From contig CAZWSL010000004.1 in the NCBI GenBank assembly GCA_964636495.1, positions 78,901-142,900 of the forward strand: a stretch of DNA of 64,000 bases, written 5' to 3'. Numbering within the stretch: the stretch's first letter is position 1; every line of letters begins with the position of its first letter. The notes under the pieces are model-generated. The model worked only from the letters and a program-made list of their open reading frames with translations, was not told the origin of the DNA and made no database searches. Position numbers and translations under genes: made by a program. This document shows, piece after piece, positions 25,492 through 34,019 of this stretch. This stretch comes from Desulfobacula sp964636495. GTDB taxonomy: Bacteria > Desulfobacterota > Desulfobacteria > Desulfobacterales > Desulfobacteraceae.

Positions 25492-27666
25492 TCACATATC
25501 AAGAGGCATATAGTGTTTCAGCGGGCAGTCTGAGCAGTCCCCCCGTATGTGGATCTGTTTATAAATGGATTCCAGGGCTGACGTGGCATTGGGATATATA
25601 TTTTTTCTTCCAAGCTTATCAGTCAGGTGAGTCCTCTCCATTACAGCAAGAACCTCTTCCTTTAAACCGCAGAATGATATTTCCCGTCCTGAACTTCTCA
25701 CCGTATTAATCAGTATGGAAACCGCATTTTCACCTGAAGCATCAATGTCATTAATTCCTTTCGAGGCTATGAGGATATGCATTAATTCCGGATTTTCAGC
25801 AATATAGCCCAGCACTTTATCTTCAAGATAGGTGGCATTGGCAAAGATCAATGCACCGTCAAATCTTACAACTGCAATATGTCTGCATTTTTTCAGACCT
25901 ACTTTAAAGGCATCTTTCAGAATGTTGTCCCGGTCCTTTGAGAGTAGAGCCACCCGCGGCCGAAGGTGCTGGTATATAAAAAGCGCAAAAGTAAGTCCGA
26001 CACCCACCATGATACCCTCTTCAAGGTGCGGTGCAAAATAGAGCGTACACAGAAACGATATCACAGAGATAATTCCGTCGGCACGCTTGGCTTTCCAGGC
26101 ATGAATAAAGCCTGCTGCATTGACAAGACCTATTACAGCCATCATGATTACGGCAGCAAGGACTGCCTGGGGAAGATGATATAGAAGCGGGGTGAAAAAC
26201 AGCAGTGTCAGACCTACCACCAGGCTGGTTATAACGGAAGAGACGCCTGTAACAGCATTTGCCTGAAGATTTACTGCAGATCGTGAAAAAGACCCTGACA
26301 CAGCATAACTCTGTCCAAAAGCACCTATGATATTACCAAGTCCCTGCCCGATCAGTTCCTGATTGGGATCAAGTTTCTGCCCTGTTTTTGCTGCCATTGA
26401 TTTGGCAATGGCAATTGCTTCCATAAATCCAAGAAGAGAGATAATGACTGCAAAGGGGAGCAGTTGAATAAAAGCTGCGAAATAGGTAGTATTGTCAGGA
26501 GATCCGGGAATACTGATTTTCAGCCCTTTAGGGATATCACCCACAACTGCCCCAGCGCCTATCATCTGAATATGATTGATATTCAGCGCTTTATTGCCTA
26601 TTTTAATCCTCCATTTCCGTCCATCGGTTTCCAGATTCTGTGGCAGAGTTGCAGATGTGTAAAAAAGCTGAATTTCTCCACTGCTGTCACTGTCATCCTT
26701 TTGGGTAAATAAGTGGATAAATCTCAAATTTTCGCGCTTAATATGTGCAGCTCCTTTTGCTCTCTCAATCCTTGCCTGAACAAGAGCAAGTTCATGTTTA
26801 AGTTCAAGCTGCCTGTTGGAGTCGATAAGGAGACCATGTTCCGTGAAATTATCCATGCACGCTTTAAGATCATTGTTCAGAACAGTCCGTTTCTCACTTA
26901 AATTTTTTATCTCACGGATATGGTCGTTAAATGCAGTGATAATTTCTACAGTTTCAGGAGCGTTAAGGTTTTCAATGGATATATACCTGTCATTATTAAA
27001 TCCTGTAAATCTGGAGATTAAAATGGTTATGGCTACAGCTACAAGCACACCTGGAATTTTCGGATTTATCCTCTTTACAAACACCATGATGACAATGGCA
27101 AGTATTCCCATGCCAAGGGTGGGAAGATGGGTATAGTGTAAAGCTGATTTACATACATTGATTATTGTCTGGTAGTGATGGGGTGCTTTATCAACATAAA
27201 CTCCGAATAATTTTGACAGTTGCGATGAGGCTATGACAATTGCTGCAGCGTTGGTGAAACCATTGACCACAGGATGGGAAAGAAGATTAACCATGAGACC
27301 GAGCTTGAATATACCCAGGAAGAGTTGAAAAATTCCCACAGTCAATGCAAGAATGATTGAATAGGCTATAAACTGGGAACTTCCGGCAGTGGCAAGAGGT
27401 TCAAGAGAAGCTGCAGACATGAGAGAAACGATTGCAACAGGGCCCGTGGCGAGCTGACGGCTTGATCCGAACAGAGATGCCATCATCGGTGGCAGAAAAG
27501 CAGCATAGAGCCCAAAATATGCAGGGAGTCCGGCAAGCTGTGCATAGGCCATGGATTGTGGAATCAAAACCATGGCAACAGTAATGCCTGCTATAATATC
27601 AGCACTTAATTTTTCTCTGTTGTAATCATCGAACCACAGCAAAAAAGGGAATATTCTATACAGCAT
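25492..27666 (-). CDS. SulP family anion transporter with an inserted helical segment
   Basis: A 724-residue SulP/SLC26 permease, probably importing sulfate, bicarbonate or another oxyanion. The N-terminal half has the family opening with the motif QSMAYAQLAGLPA. The C-terminal third ends in a cytoplasmic STAS domain (about 585-705). Between them, at about 235-375, lies a charged, largely helical segment with heptad-like Leu/Glu/Arg patterns that typical SulP proteins of about 550-600 residues lack. The extreme C-terminus has CSDCPLKH, a CxxC not usual for STAS tails. Downstream signalling genes lie on both strands. Transport substrate is not determined. Confidence 0.88.
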   Translation of the reverse strand: MLYRIFPFLLWFDDYNREKLSADIIAGITVAMVLIPQSMAYAQLAGLPAYFGLYAAFLPPMMASLFGSSRQLATGPVAIVSLMSAASLEPLATAGSSQFIAYSIILALTVGIFQLFLGIFKLGLMVNLLSHPVVNGFTNAAAIVIASSQLSKLFGVYVDKAPHHYQTIINVCKSALHYTHLPTLGMGILAIVIMVFVKRINPKIPGVLVAVAITILISRFTGFNNDRYISIENLNAPETVEIITAFNDHIREIKNLSEKRTVLNNDLKACMDNFTEHGLLIDSNRQLELKHELALVQARIERAKGAAHIKRENLRFIHLFTQKDDSDSSGEIQLFYTSATLPQNLETDGRKWRIKIGNKALNINHIQMIGAGAVVGDIPKGLKISIPGSPDNTTYFAAFIQLLPFAVIISLLGFMEAIAIAKSMAAKTGQKLDPNQELIGQGLGNIIGAFGQSYAVSGSFSRSAVNLQANAVTGVSSVITSLVVGLTLLFFTPLLYHLPQAVLAAVIMMAVIGLVNAAGFIHAWKAKRADGIISVISFLCTLYFAPHLEEGIMVGVGLTFALFIYQHLRPRVALLSKDRDNILKDAFKVGLKKCRHIAVVRFDGALIFANATYLEDKVLGYIAENPELMHILIASKGINDIDASGENAVSILINTVRSSGREISFCGLKEEVLAVMERTHLTDKLGRKNIYPNATSALESIYKQIHIRGDCSDCPLKHYMPLDM

Positions 27667-27810
27667 AAAATAGGCTCTTGATTTTATCTAATAATTTAAT
27701 CCTGCTTATATGAAGCATCAGTTTGTCAATGCAGGCATTGCGAAAAATATGGGGATATTTTTCATGCTCTCTTGTAAATGCTTGATTTATTCCGGACCAG
27801 AGTACTGGAT

Positions 27811-29097
27811 CTAATGTCTGTACACAACAGGAATACCCTGGGTATCAATATCTATACCAATGGTGTCTCCACTCTTAAATCCAAGGTTCTTGAACTCTTT
27901 TATCTTTTTATCATGTTTATCAATGTTCCAGTAAACAGACCAGATAGGATTTCTTACTCTGTCTATACCATAGGCATCATGACTGCAGAGATTAATGCGG
28001 AATTTATCTTTGGCAATCAACGTGTCAGCTTCTGAAAGAAAAATATCTATTTTATACAGATTACTGTGCAAAGCTTCTGAAAGACTTTTCTGATACTCAG
28101 GTATCTCCTCCAGGTAATTTGTGGATATCTGAAAAAGATCACCTGAATCCTTTATGGAAAGCCCTAATACTGCATATCGCTGATGTTTCAAAGCAAAAGA
28201 TTCCAGTTCATTTTCATAGGCCTGTATACTGGAGAGTATGGGATTAATATCAGGTTTCTCATTTTCAGAGTTGTCAATCAAATCTTCACACTGACTGATG
28301 ATATCAATGTAAAAGGAGTTGTTATCCATCACATAGACAGGTCTTTCCCTGTAATTTCTTCGCTTGCGCATGCGGATTATACCGTCAAGCGTGACAGACC
28401 GCTGACTCTCTTTTTCAACAAGGGTTTCAATATTTGAGATATCCCTTGCCTGCACCACATTGATTTCCCCCTGGGCAGTAATGATATATTCAATCTCACA
28501 CTTGACCCCAAGTTTATTCTGTATATCTTCTGAAAGATCAAAAAGCCTCCTGTCATGGGGAACTTTGGTGATATAGGGCTCACTCTGCACCTTGTGGGAT
28601 TGATTCCTGCAATAACCGAATTCCCACTCATTTCCTATCATTTTTGCCATCACCCGGGAACCGTTGACAAAAGGCATTACAATTACACCGATATCATCCA
28701 TGTTTATATAGGGTGCACGGTTAAAAGTCTGCTGACGCATAATCGATAACCGCTTGATTGTCTTTGCCCTTTTAATCATACGGATTCTGGCATACTTTAT
28801 TCCCCCTATATCTGCATAGGTTTCAATGGAATCAAAGGTACCTCCCAGAAACCGTGCCTCTTCGGGATGTGCGCTTCTTGCAATTATCTTATAGCTTTCA
28901 TGATGATTTTCAAGAAACTGTTCAAGCTTTTTAAATGTCCCGCTGATGAATTCTTCTGCAGGTACATAAATAAAATCCGGCACATTAAATCCAATTTTCT
29001 GGAGTTTCTCCAGCAGCAGCGCTTTTTCAGGTATCTTATTTTCCATGTTTACCTTGACTTTTTTTAAAGATTCCAATATCTGGTTGGGTACTGACAT
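27811..29097 (-). CDS. PEP synthase / pyruvate phosphate dikinase N-terminal-like protein
   Basis: A 428-residue protein with the ATP-grasp fold of the nucleotide-binding part of PEP synthase. Recognisable parts are IIARSAHPEEA, with the arginine that follows the strand in this family, the INVVQARDIS stretch near the end of the ATP-grasp region, and VIVMPFVNGSRV. It lacks the central phosphohistidine and C-terminal PEP-binding domains, so it cannot be a full PEP synthase. The ORF opens at 29166, but residues before MSVPNQ look non-coding; ATG at 29046 with AAGG upstream is another option. It is divergent from the histidine kinase and 144 bp downstream of it lies the SulP gene. Role unknown, possibly phosphotransfer signalling. 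Confidence 0.65.
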   Translation of the reverse strand: MSVPNQILESLKKVKVNMENKIPEKALLLEKLQKIGFNVPDFIYVPAEEFISGTFKKLEQFLENHHESYKIIARSAHPEEARFLGGTFDSIETYADIGGIKYARIRMIKRAKTIKRLSIMRQQTFNRAPYINMDDIGVIVMPFVNGSRVMAKMIGNEWEFGYCRNQSHKVQSEPYITKVPHDRRLFDLSEDIQNKLGVKCEIEYIITAQGEINVVQARDISNIETLVEKESQRSVTLDGIIRMRKRRNYRERPVYVMDNNSFYIDIISQCEDLIDNSENEKPDINPILSSIQAYENELESFALKHQRYAVLGLSIKDSGDLFQISTNYLEEIPEYQKSLSEALHSNLYKIDIFLSEADTLIAKDKFRINLCSHDAYGIDRVRNPIWSVYWNIDKHDKKIKEFKNLGFKSGDTIGIDIDTQGIPVVYRH

Positions 29098-29193
29098 TTT
29101 TAAATAGCATACACTCAAATGCAGAGCAATACGAACAAACACCATGCATATGCCTCTAAATAACAAATATCAGACAGAAGATAAAGACAAATC

Positions 29194-30645
29194 ATGAAAC
29201 ATTTAAAAATGTTAAAACCAAAATTCTGGGATCATCACAATGTTGCCGGCAGCCACACACACACAGGTTTTAATTTTCAACGCAAATGGAAACTTATTGT
29301 AACAGCTACCTCTTTTATGGCTATCCTTCCCCTTGTTGTAATGGGTTTTATGGATTACAGGATAAGTCGCCAAACCATTAAAGATGAAGTTGAACACTCC
29401 ATATCCAAACTGTTAACCTCAGCTGTAATATCGATTTCCTTTGCAAAAGAGGTGGAAAAACACACATATGATTATATTGATCAATGTGACTGCACAGAAG
29501 ATGAAGATATGTTTGTTATAGACAAAAACGGCAATCTTCTGACCCGATCTATCTTTTATGACGCCGATACTGTCTCAGAGACCTTTCATTCAGATATGTT
29601 AAATGATACAGCCGGTATAATTGAGCATGTAACTGCTGATGGAGAAGGTATCATTGCAGGTTATGCCAGAATACCAAACTCATCATTAACCCTTGTTCTG
29701 GCTAAAAATAAAAAAACAATTGACAGTCTATGGTTGAAACCCAGATTAAAACTGATAGGATACCTTGTCATAAGCATTGTGTTAATCATCCTCTCCATAA
29801 TGGGCCTGGCGACTTTTCTTGTCGGCCGTATCCACCGGGCAGACAGTAAAAGGGTAAAAGCACTGCACCATATCGGATATGCAGACAAGCTTGCATCCAT
29901 AGGACGTCTTGCCTCGGGCATCGCCCATGAGGTTAATAATCCCCTTGCCATAATTGATCAGAAAACAGGTCTGATCCAGGATATCCTGACACTTACAAGA
30001 GAATATCCTGAAAATGAAGAGCTGAATGAGTTGACAAAAGATATCCGCAGGGCTGTTGAACGCTGCAGTGTTGTCACAAGAAGACTTCTCGACTTTGCCA
30101 GGCATATGGAATCTAAAGTTGAACATGTTGACATAGAAAAAATAATCAGACAGATATTTACATTTCTGACAAAAGAGGCTGAACGTCAGGGCATAGAACT
30201 CTCTTTCAAAAGCGGGAACAATATAAAAGACTTCAGATGTGACAGAGGTAACCTCCAGCAGATTTTTTTAAATCTGTTTAACAATGCATTTGCTGCAATG
30301 AAAAATGGCGGCAAACTGAATGTAGAAGTTAAATTAAATAAAGATAAAAAAGTTATCATAACAATCAGCGATACCGGTATTGGCATCTCAAGCAGTGATA
30401 TCAACCAGATATTTGAACCCTTTTTTTCATCTAAAGATGCTCAATGGGGAACAGGTCTGGGCCTATCAATCACTTACGGGCTGATAAAGGAGATGGGTGG
30501 CAATATAGTGGTAAAAAGTAAAGTTGGCAAAGGGACATCATTCATAGTGATCCTGCCGTTATATGCTCAGAAAAAGCAGGTTGCAGATAATGATCTGCTG
30601 CACCCGACTCCAGGACTTGAAACCGGTTTGACAGATTCAGAATAA
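29194..30645 (+). CDS. Membrane sensor histidine kinase
   Basis: A 483-residue kinase. Transmembrane helices at about 34-52 and 188-210 bracket a periplasmic sensor of about 135 residues with a CDC motif (CDCTEDED) and a CACHE-like FVIDKNGNLL strand. The cytoplasmic part has HisKA with phospho-acceptor H245 in GIAHEVNNPLA, then a complete HATPase with N box LFNNAFAAM, DTGIGIS and GTGLGLS. This is the NtrB-like kinase type of delta-proteobacteria. A shortened kinase and a response regulator follow on the same strand, so the three are likely one operon. The signal is unknown. Confidence 0.9.
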   Translation: MKHLKMLKPKFWDHHNVAGSHTHTGFNFQRKWKLIVTATSFMAILPLVVMGFMDYRISRQTIKDEVEHSISKLLTSAVISISFAKEVEKHTYDYIDQCDCTEDEDMFVIDKNGNLLTRSIFYDADTVSETFHSDMLNDTAGIIEHVTADGEGIIAGYARIPNSSLTLVLAKNKKTIDSLWLKPRLKLIGYLVISIVLIILSIMGLATFLVGRIHRADSKRVKALHHIGYADKLASIGRLASGIAHEVNNPLAIIDQKTGLIQDILTLTREYPENEELNELTKDIRRAVERCSVVTRRLLDFARHMESKVEHVDIEKIIRQIFTFLTKEAERQGIELSFKSGNNIKDFRCDRGNLQQIFLNLFNNAFAAMKNGGKLNVEVKLNKDKKVIITISDTGIGISSSDINQIFEPFFSSKDAQWGTGLGLSITYGLIKEMGGNIVVKSKVGKGTSFIVILPLYAQKKQVADNDLLHPTPGLETGLTDSE

Positions 30646-30666
30646 TGATTCCAAAGGACAATAAAA

Positions 30667-31323
30667 ATGACAAAAAAAGAGAATATATCTGCTTTGACAG
30701 AAGAAGGCTTTCGTTTTTTCGGCACAATGTCGGCTTCAACAACCCATGAAATTAAAAATACGCTTGCCATCATAAATGAAAATATCGGCCTTCTGGATGA
30801 TCTCTCCATGATGGCACAGGATGGTATTCTCTCAACTGACCAGATCAGTGGAATTTCACAAAACATAAAAAAACAGGTGCAGCGCTCCAACAATATCTTA
30901 AAAAAATTCAACACCTTTTCCCACAGTACTGATATATCCGACAAGGTGATAGATCTTGAAGAAACAGTCAGGTTAACGGTGGATATCGCCTCAAGACTTA
31001 TCAGCAACTACAAGGTAACAATTGAAATTATTCCGGCAGCATCTCACCTGAATGTAAGGGGAAACCAGTTTTTCCTTGAGAACATGTTCTGGAAAGCGAT
31101 AGAGTCTGCTTGCCGTGGAACAGGAGAACAGAAAAAGGTGGTTATTGAATTTAAACAGCATAAAGAAACCAGGGAAGTGTGGTTTTCAATAGGAGACATT
31201 AAAACCGGGTTTCTTGACACCCTTTTCTCTTCTGCTGAAGAGAGGGTTTTAATAAATCACCTTGATATAGATGTAAAAAAAAACAGTAACCGTTTTGGTC
31301 TCATATGGTCGGAAACAATTTAA
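30667..31323 (+). CDS. Degenerate histidine kinase-like protein
   Basis: A 218-residue soluble protein. The N-terminal part is a HisKA-type dimerisation helix with H27 in TTHEIKNTLAI, typical of a phospho-acceptor. The C-terminal part follows the outline of an HATPase domain (GNQFFLENMFWKAIESA in place of the N box), but the DxGxG and GTGLGL ATP-lid motifs are absent. It should therefore be unable to autophosphorylate and may act as a phosphotransfer or dimerisation partner for the full kinase, whose stop lies 21 bp upstream. The response regulator starts 36 bp downstream. Function is inference. Confidence 0.7.
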   Translation: MTKKENISALTEEGFRFFGTMSASTTHEIKNTLAIINENIGLLDDLSMMAQDGILSTDQISGISQNIKKQVQRSNNILKKFNTFSHSTDISDKVIDLEETVRLTVDIASRLISNYKVTIEIIPAASHLNVRGNQFFLENMFWKAIESACRGTGEQKKVVIEFKQHKETREVWFSIGDIKTGFLDTLFSSAEERVLINHLDIDVKKNSNRFGLIWSETI

Positions 31324-31359
31324 TGGTGGCAGCACACCACTATTTCAAGGAGTAAGATA

Positions 31360-31725
31360 ATGTCAGAAAAAGTGTTGCTTGTAGATGATGAAACAGATTT
31401 TCTTGAAATCATGGCACAGCGTATGGAAGTCAGAGGCCTTGATATTACTACGGCAAAATCAGCACATATTGCTATGTCCATTATTGAAAAAGAACCATTT
31501 GACGCGATAGTCATGGATTTTCAAATGCCGGGGATGGATGGAATGGAAGCATTAAAAGCCATTAAGGCAAAGAACCCTGAACTTCAGATCATTCTGCTTA
31601 CCGGTTATGCCTCCGTTGAAAAGACACGTGAAGCCATGAAGGCCGGTGCTTCAGATTTTCTTGAAAAACCACCTGATATTGAAGAGCTCACAGCAATTAT
31701 TAAAAATGCAAAAACGGTTTCGTAA
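31360..31725 (+). CDS. Single-domain response regulator
   Basis: A 121-residue CheY-like receiver with no output domain. The acidic pair D9/D10 (LLVDDE), the phospho-acceptor D53 (IVMDFQMPG), the Thr of LLTGYAS and the Lys of FLEKPP are all present. AAGGAG precedes the ATG. It is the last gene of the kinase operon and faces a similar single-domain regulator (31948-32376) across the scaffold gap. It probably passes phosphate to another protein rather than binding DNA. Confidence 0.9.
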   Translation: MSEKVLLVDDETDFLEIMAQRMEVRGLDITTAKSAHIAMSIIEKEPFDAIVMDFQMPGMDGMEALKAIKAKNPELQIILLTGYASVEKTREAMKAGASDFLEKPPDIEELTAIIKNAKTVS

Positions 31726-31785
31726 CCCCCTGTTTCGCCGCACCCTGCATTTCCGGTTTTTATACTGACAAGATTAAGTCAGGGG

Positions 31786-31840
31786 CTTTTCACTACCAGC
31801 CCCGGGTTCTCAGTATATTATCAATTTCTGCCTGGCGGAT
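31786..31840 (+). repeat. 55-bp contig-end overlap (left copy)
   Basis: These 55 bases, ending at the run of N, are identical to 31941-31995 at the other side of the gap. Such a duplicate at both contig ends is a typical assembly overlap, not a biological repeat. It contains the 3' end of the minus-strand response regulator. Confidence 0.9.
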
Positions 31841-31940
31841 NNNNNNNNNNNNNNNNNNNNNNNNNNNNNNNNNNNNNNNNNNNNNNNNNNNNNNNNNNNN
31901 NNNNNNNNNNNNNNNNNNNNNNNNNNNNNNNNNNNNNNNN
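31841..31940. other. Scaffold gap of 100 N
   Basis: Exactly 100 undetermined bases, the conventional length for a gap of unknown size. Because the flanks share 55 bp, the real gap is probably absent. Confidence 0.95.
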
Positions 31941-31995
31941 CTTTTCACTACCAGCCCCGGGTTCTCAGTATATTATCAATTTCTGCCTGGCGGAT
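31941..31995 (+). repeat. 55-bp contig-end overlap (right copy)
   Basis: Identical to 31786-31840. Joining the two copies would bring the stops of the two converging response regulators to about 67 bp apart, with both genes intact. Confidence 0.9.
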
Positions 31996-32376
31996 ACGCT
32001 CCTCATGCTCATGTTTCAATGCAAATGCCTTATGAATTTTTTTTGTAAGAAGTTCTGAGTCAGTAGGTTTGATCAAAAAATCAAAAGCACCGAGTTTCAT
32101 GCCTGCAATGGCATTATCCACTGTGGCTTCTCCTGTAAGCATGATAACAGGGGTCAGGGGATCTTTTCTCTTGATCTGTTTTAACACATCAAGACCCGAT
32201 ATTCCAGGCATCTGGACATCAAGAATAATGACATCGAAATCAATTTTTCCCACCATCTCAACAGCGGCTTCACCGGAATATACAGGTGTGATGGCAAGAT
32301 CTCTCATCTCAAGTCTTTTTGTAAGCGTATCAGTAAACTCTTTTTCATCATCAGCGATCAATACATTTATTTTCAT
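31948..32376 (-). CDS. Single-domain response regulator
   Basis: A 142-residue receiver-domain protein with D9/D10, phospho-acceptor D53 (ILDVQMPG), Thr in MLTGEAT and Lys in FLIKPTD, followed by a short charged helix of about 25 residues and no output domain. Its 3' end lies at the edge of the scaffold gap but is complete, with the stop at 31950-31948. It is downstream of the larger receiver-fusion gene on the same strand and converges on the kinase operon. Probably part of the same signalling set. Confidence 0.88.
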   Translation of the reverse strand: MKINVLIADDEKEFTDTLTKRLEMRDLAITPVYSGEAAVEMVGKIDFDVIILDVQMPGISGLDVLKQIKRKDPLTPVIMLTGEATVDNAIAGMKLGAFDFLIKPTDSELLTKKIHKAFALKHEHEERIRQAEIDNILRTRGW

Positions 32377-32432
32377 TTTACCTGTTTTTTCTCCTTATTA
32401 TTGAAAATAGACGGTTTATAAAAATAAATCTT

Positions 32433-33656
32433 TCAAGTTTCACTGTTTCTTTCTGATTCGATTTTTTCATATGCTTTTCTCATCGTTTCCGTAATGAGAT
32501 CAATATCTGCAGGCTTTTGCAGATATGCAAATGCACCAAGCTCCATGCAGATTTTCCTGTCCTCTTCAGAACCATGCCCTGTCAGGATGATCACCTCAAT
32601 ATGCGGATTGGATTCTTTGATTTTCCTCAACACATCAAAACCTTCAACACCTGGCATTTTTAAATCAAGAAGAACTATTTCCGTATCTTCCTGATCTGTA
32701 AAATCAAGGGCTTCTCTGCCGTTATATACTATTTCACTTGCAAACTGCCTCAGTTTCAAACGGTCTGACAAGGTTTGAACATACTCTTTTTCATCATCCA
32801 CCAGCAGAACCCTCAATGGTGTTTCAAACTCAAAATGGTGCAGTATGTTGCTCTTGTAATAATTTTGTCCGATTTCTGTCTCAACTGATTTAACACCGGG
32901 CACTTCTTCTACTGTCTTGATTATCTTCTGTTGAAATTTTGAAAGCATCAAAACTTTTTTATCAATTGTAACGATAATATTTCCACTCTTTGATGTCACC
33001 CTGAGTTCCTGTCCTATATCACTCAGGATAGATTCAACAGAAGCTGCCAGCTGGTAATCAGACACCTCATGTGTTATGGTCTGCTCATCGTTAAACGGAA
33101 ACATATTAAGATGTTTCGAAACAAGATCTGCAGCTTTTTGAGCATCAAATTTTCTGGAAGGAATAACAATATCATAAAGCGTTTCATCCCATGCTTTTTT
33201 ATTAAAAAGAGCGGTTGTCCATAAAAAGGCTGTTTTATCTGAATTGTAAATCGCTTTTACAGCCTCTTTTTCAGATAAATTATTTTTTTCCATGGCGTTT
33301 TTAATCCGCTTCTCTTTTGCGGCAATGATTAAAATACGCATGGCATGGGTAACTTCCCTGGGAATCAGGTGACCGAGAAGTCCATAGAAAATACAATCTC
33401 CCTTTTTTACAAAATCGGAAATACTCTTTTTCAGTGCAACAATACTTTTTTCTTTTACACGTGTAAAATCATTAAATGCAATCTGCTTGCTTTCAAGTAC
33501 TTTCTGAAGGGTTGTTTTTTTAATCCGGCTTGTCTGGTGTGTTTTTTCAATAATATCAGCATCGGTTATAATATTGCAGCCGAATTCATCTTCAAATTTT
33601 TTTACAATTTCACCCGAGTTTGCATATAATCCATTTGTTACAAATAGAATCGGCAT
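32433..33656 (-). CDS. Cytidylate kinase-like / BON-like / receiver fusion protein
   Basis: A 407-residue fusion. Residues 1 to about 190 resemble the cytidylate kinase-like family, but no GxxxxGK(S/T) P-loop is present in the N-terminal strand (VTNGLYANSGE), so kinase activity is doubtful. Residues about 200-265 look like a BON-type alpha/beta domain ending in EVPGVKSVETEIG. Residues 280-400 are a receiver domain with D287/D288, phospho-acceptor D331 (VLLDLKMPG) and Lys in YLQKPAD. AAGGAGG lies upstream of the ATG. The gene is upstream of another receiver and near SulP and histidine kinase genes. Domain assignments of the first two parts are by pattern only. Confidence 0.72.
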   Translation of the reverse strand: MPILFVTNGLYANSGEIVKKFEDEFGCNIITDADIIEKTHQTSRIKKTTLQKVLESKQIAFNDFTRVKEKSIVALKKSISDFVKKGDCIFYGLLGHLIPREVTHAMRILIIAAKEKRIKNAMEKNNLSEKEAVKAIYNSDKTAFLWTTALFNKKAWDETLYDIVIPSRKFDAQKAADLVSKHLNMFPFNDEQTITHEVSDYQLAASVESILSDIGQELRVTSKSGNIIVTIDKKVLMLSKFQQKIIKTVEEVPGVKSVETEIGQNYYKSNILHHFEFETPLRVLLVDDEKEYVQTLSDRLKLRQFASEIVYNGREALDFTDQEDTEIVLLDLKMPGVEGFDVLRKIKESNPHIEVIILTGHGSEEDRKICMELGAFAYLQKPADIDLITETMRKAYEKIESERNSET

Positions 33657-34019
33657 ACCCGCCTCCTTATATTTTGGTTATACAGGCGGTTAAAATTCCT
33701 GCTGGTCATCATACCGATCTTTATATCAATCTCCTTCAAAGACGGCAAGAGGAATACCAGAAACCCATAAAGATATTCATCCCTGCATTTTTCAAATTAT
33801 GTTTTGCATTATCAGCAGGATGGATGGTACAAAGCCTCAATCTCCTTCTATAACTGTCTGCCACATGGCTGATGAAATGAAAACAGATGAGTGTGAAAGA
33901 AACCAGACGCTCCTGATTTTATCATCAGTGCAGTGTTCTTTTTCACTTATCTTTTAGGGAAGATCTCCCCTGCAATCATATCCGGTTCAATTACATAGCC
34001 CATATCCAAAAAGCACATG
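33657..34019. other. Intergenic region with a possible micro-ORF
   Basis: This 363-bp gap contains the ribosome-binding site of the receiver fusion at its left edge. At its right edge, the minus-strand segment 34018-33947 encodes a 23-residue peptide (MCFLDMGYVIEPDMIAGEIF then PKR) that begins 2 bp after the 3-hydroxyacyl-CoA dehydrogenase stop. It may be a small gene or the remnant of a larger one. Nothing else was recognised. Confidence 0.3.

Noticed and set aside
29098..29166. 23-residue N-terminal extension of the PEP-synthase-like protein
   Set aside because: It reads into the divergent promoter region, is not family-like, and lacks a ribosome-binding site.
31786..31995. Direct repeat flanking an inserted element
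   Set aside because: The repeat touches the N-run exactly at both sides and is a contig-end overlap, not a target-site duplication.
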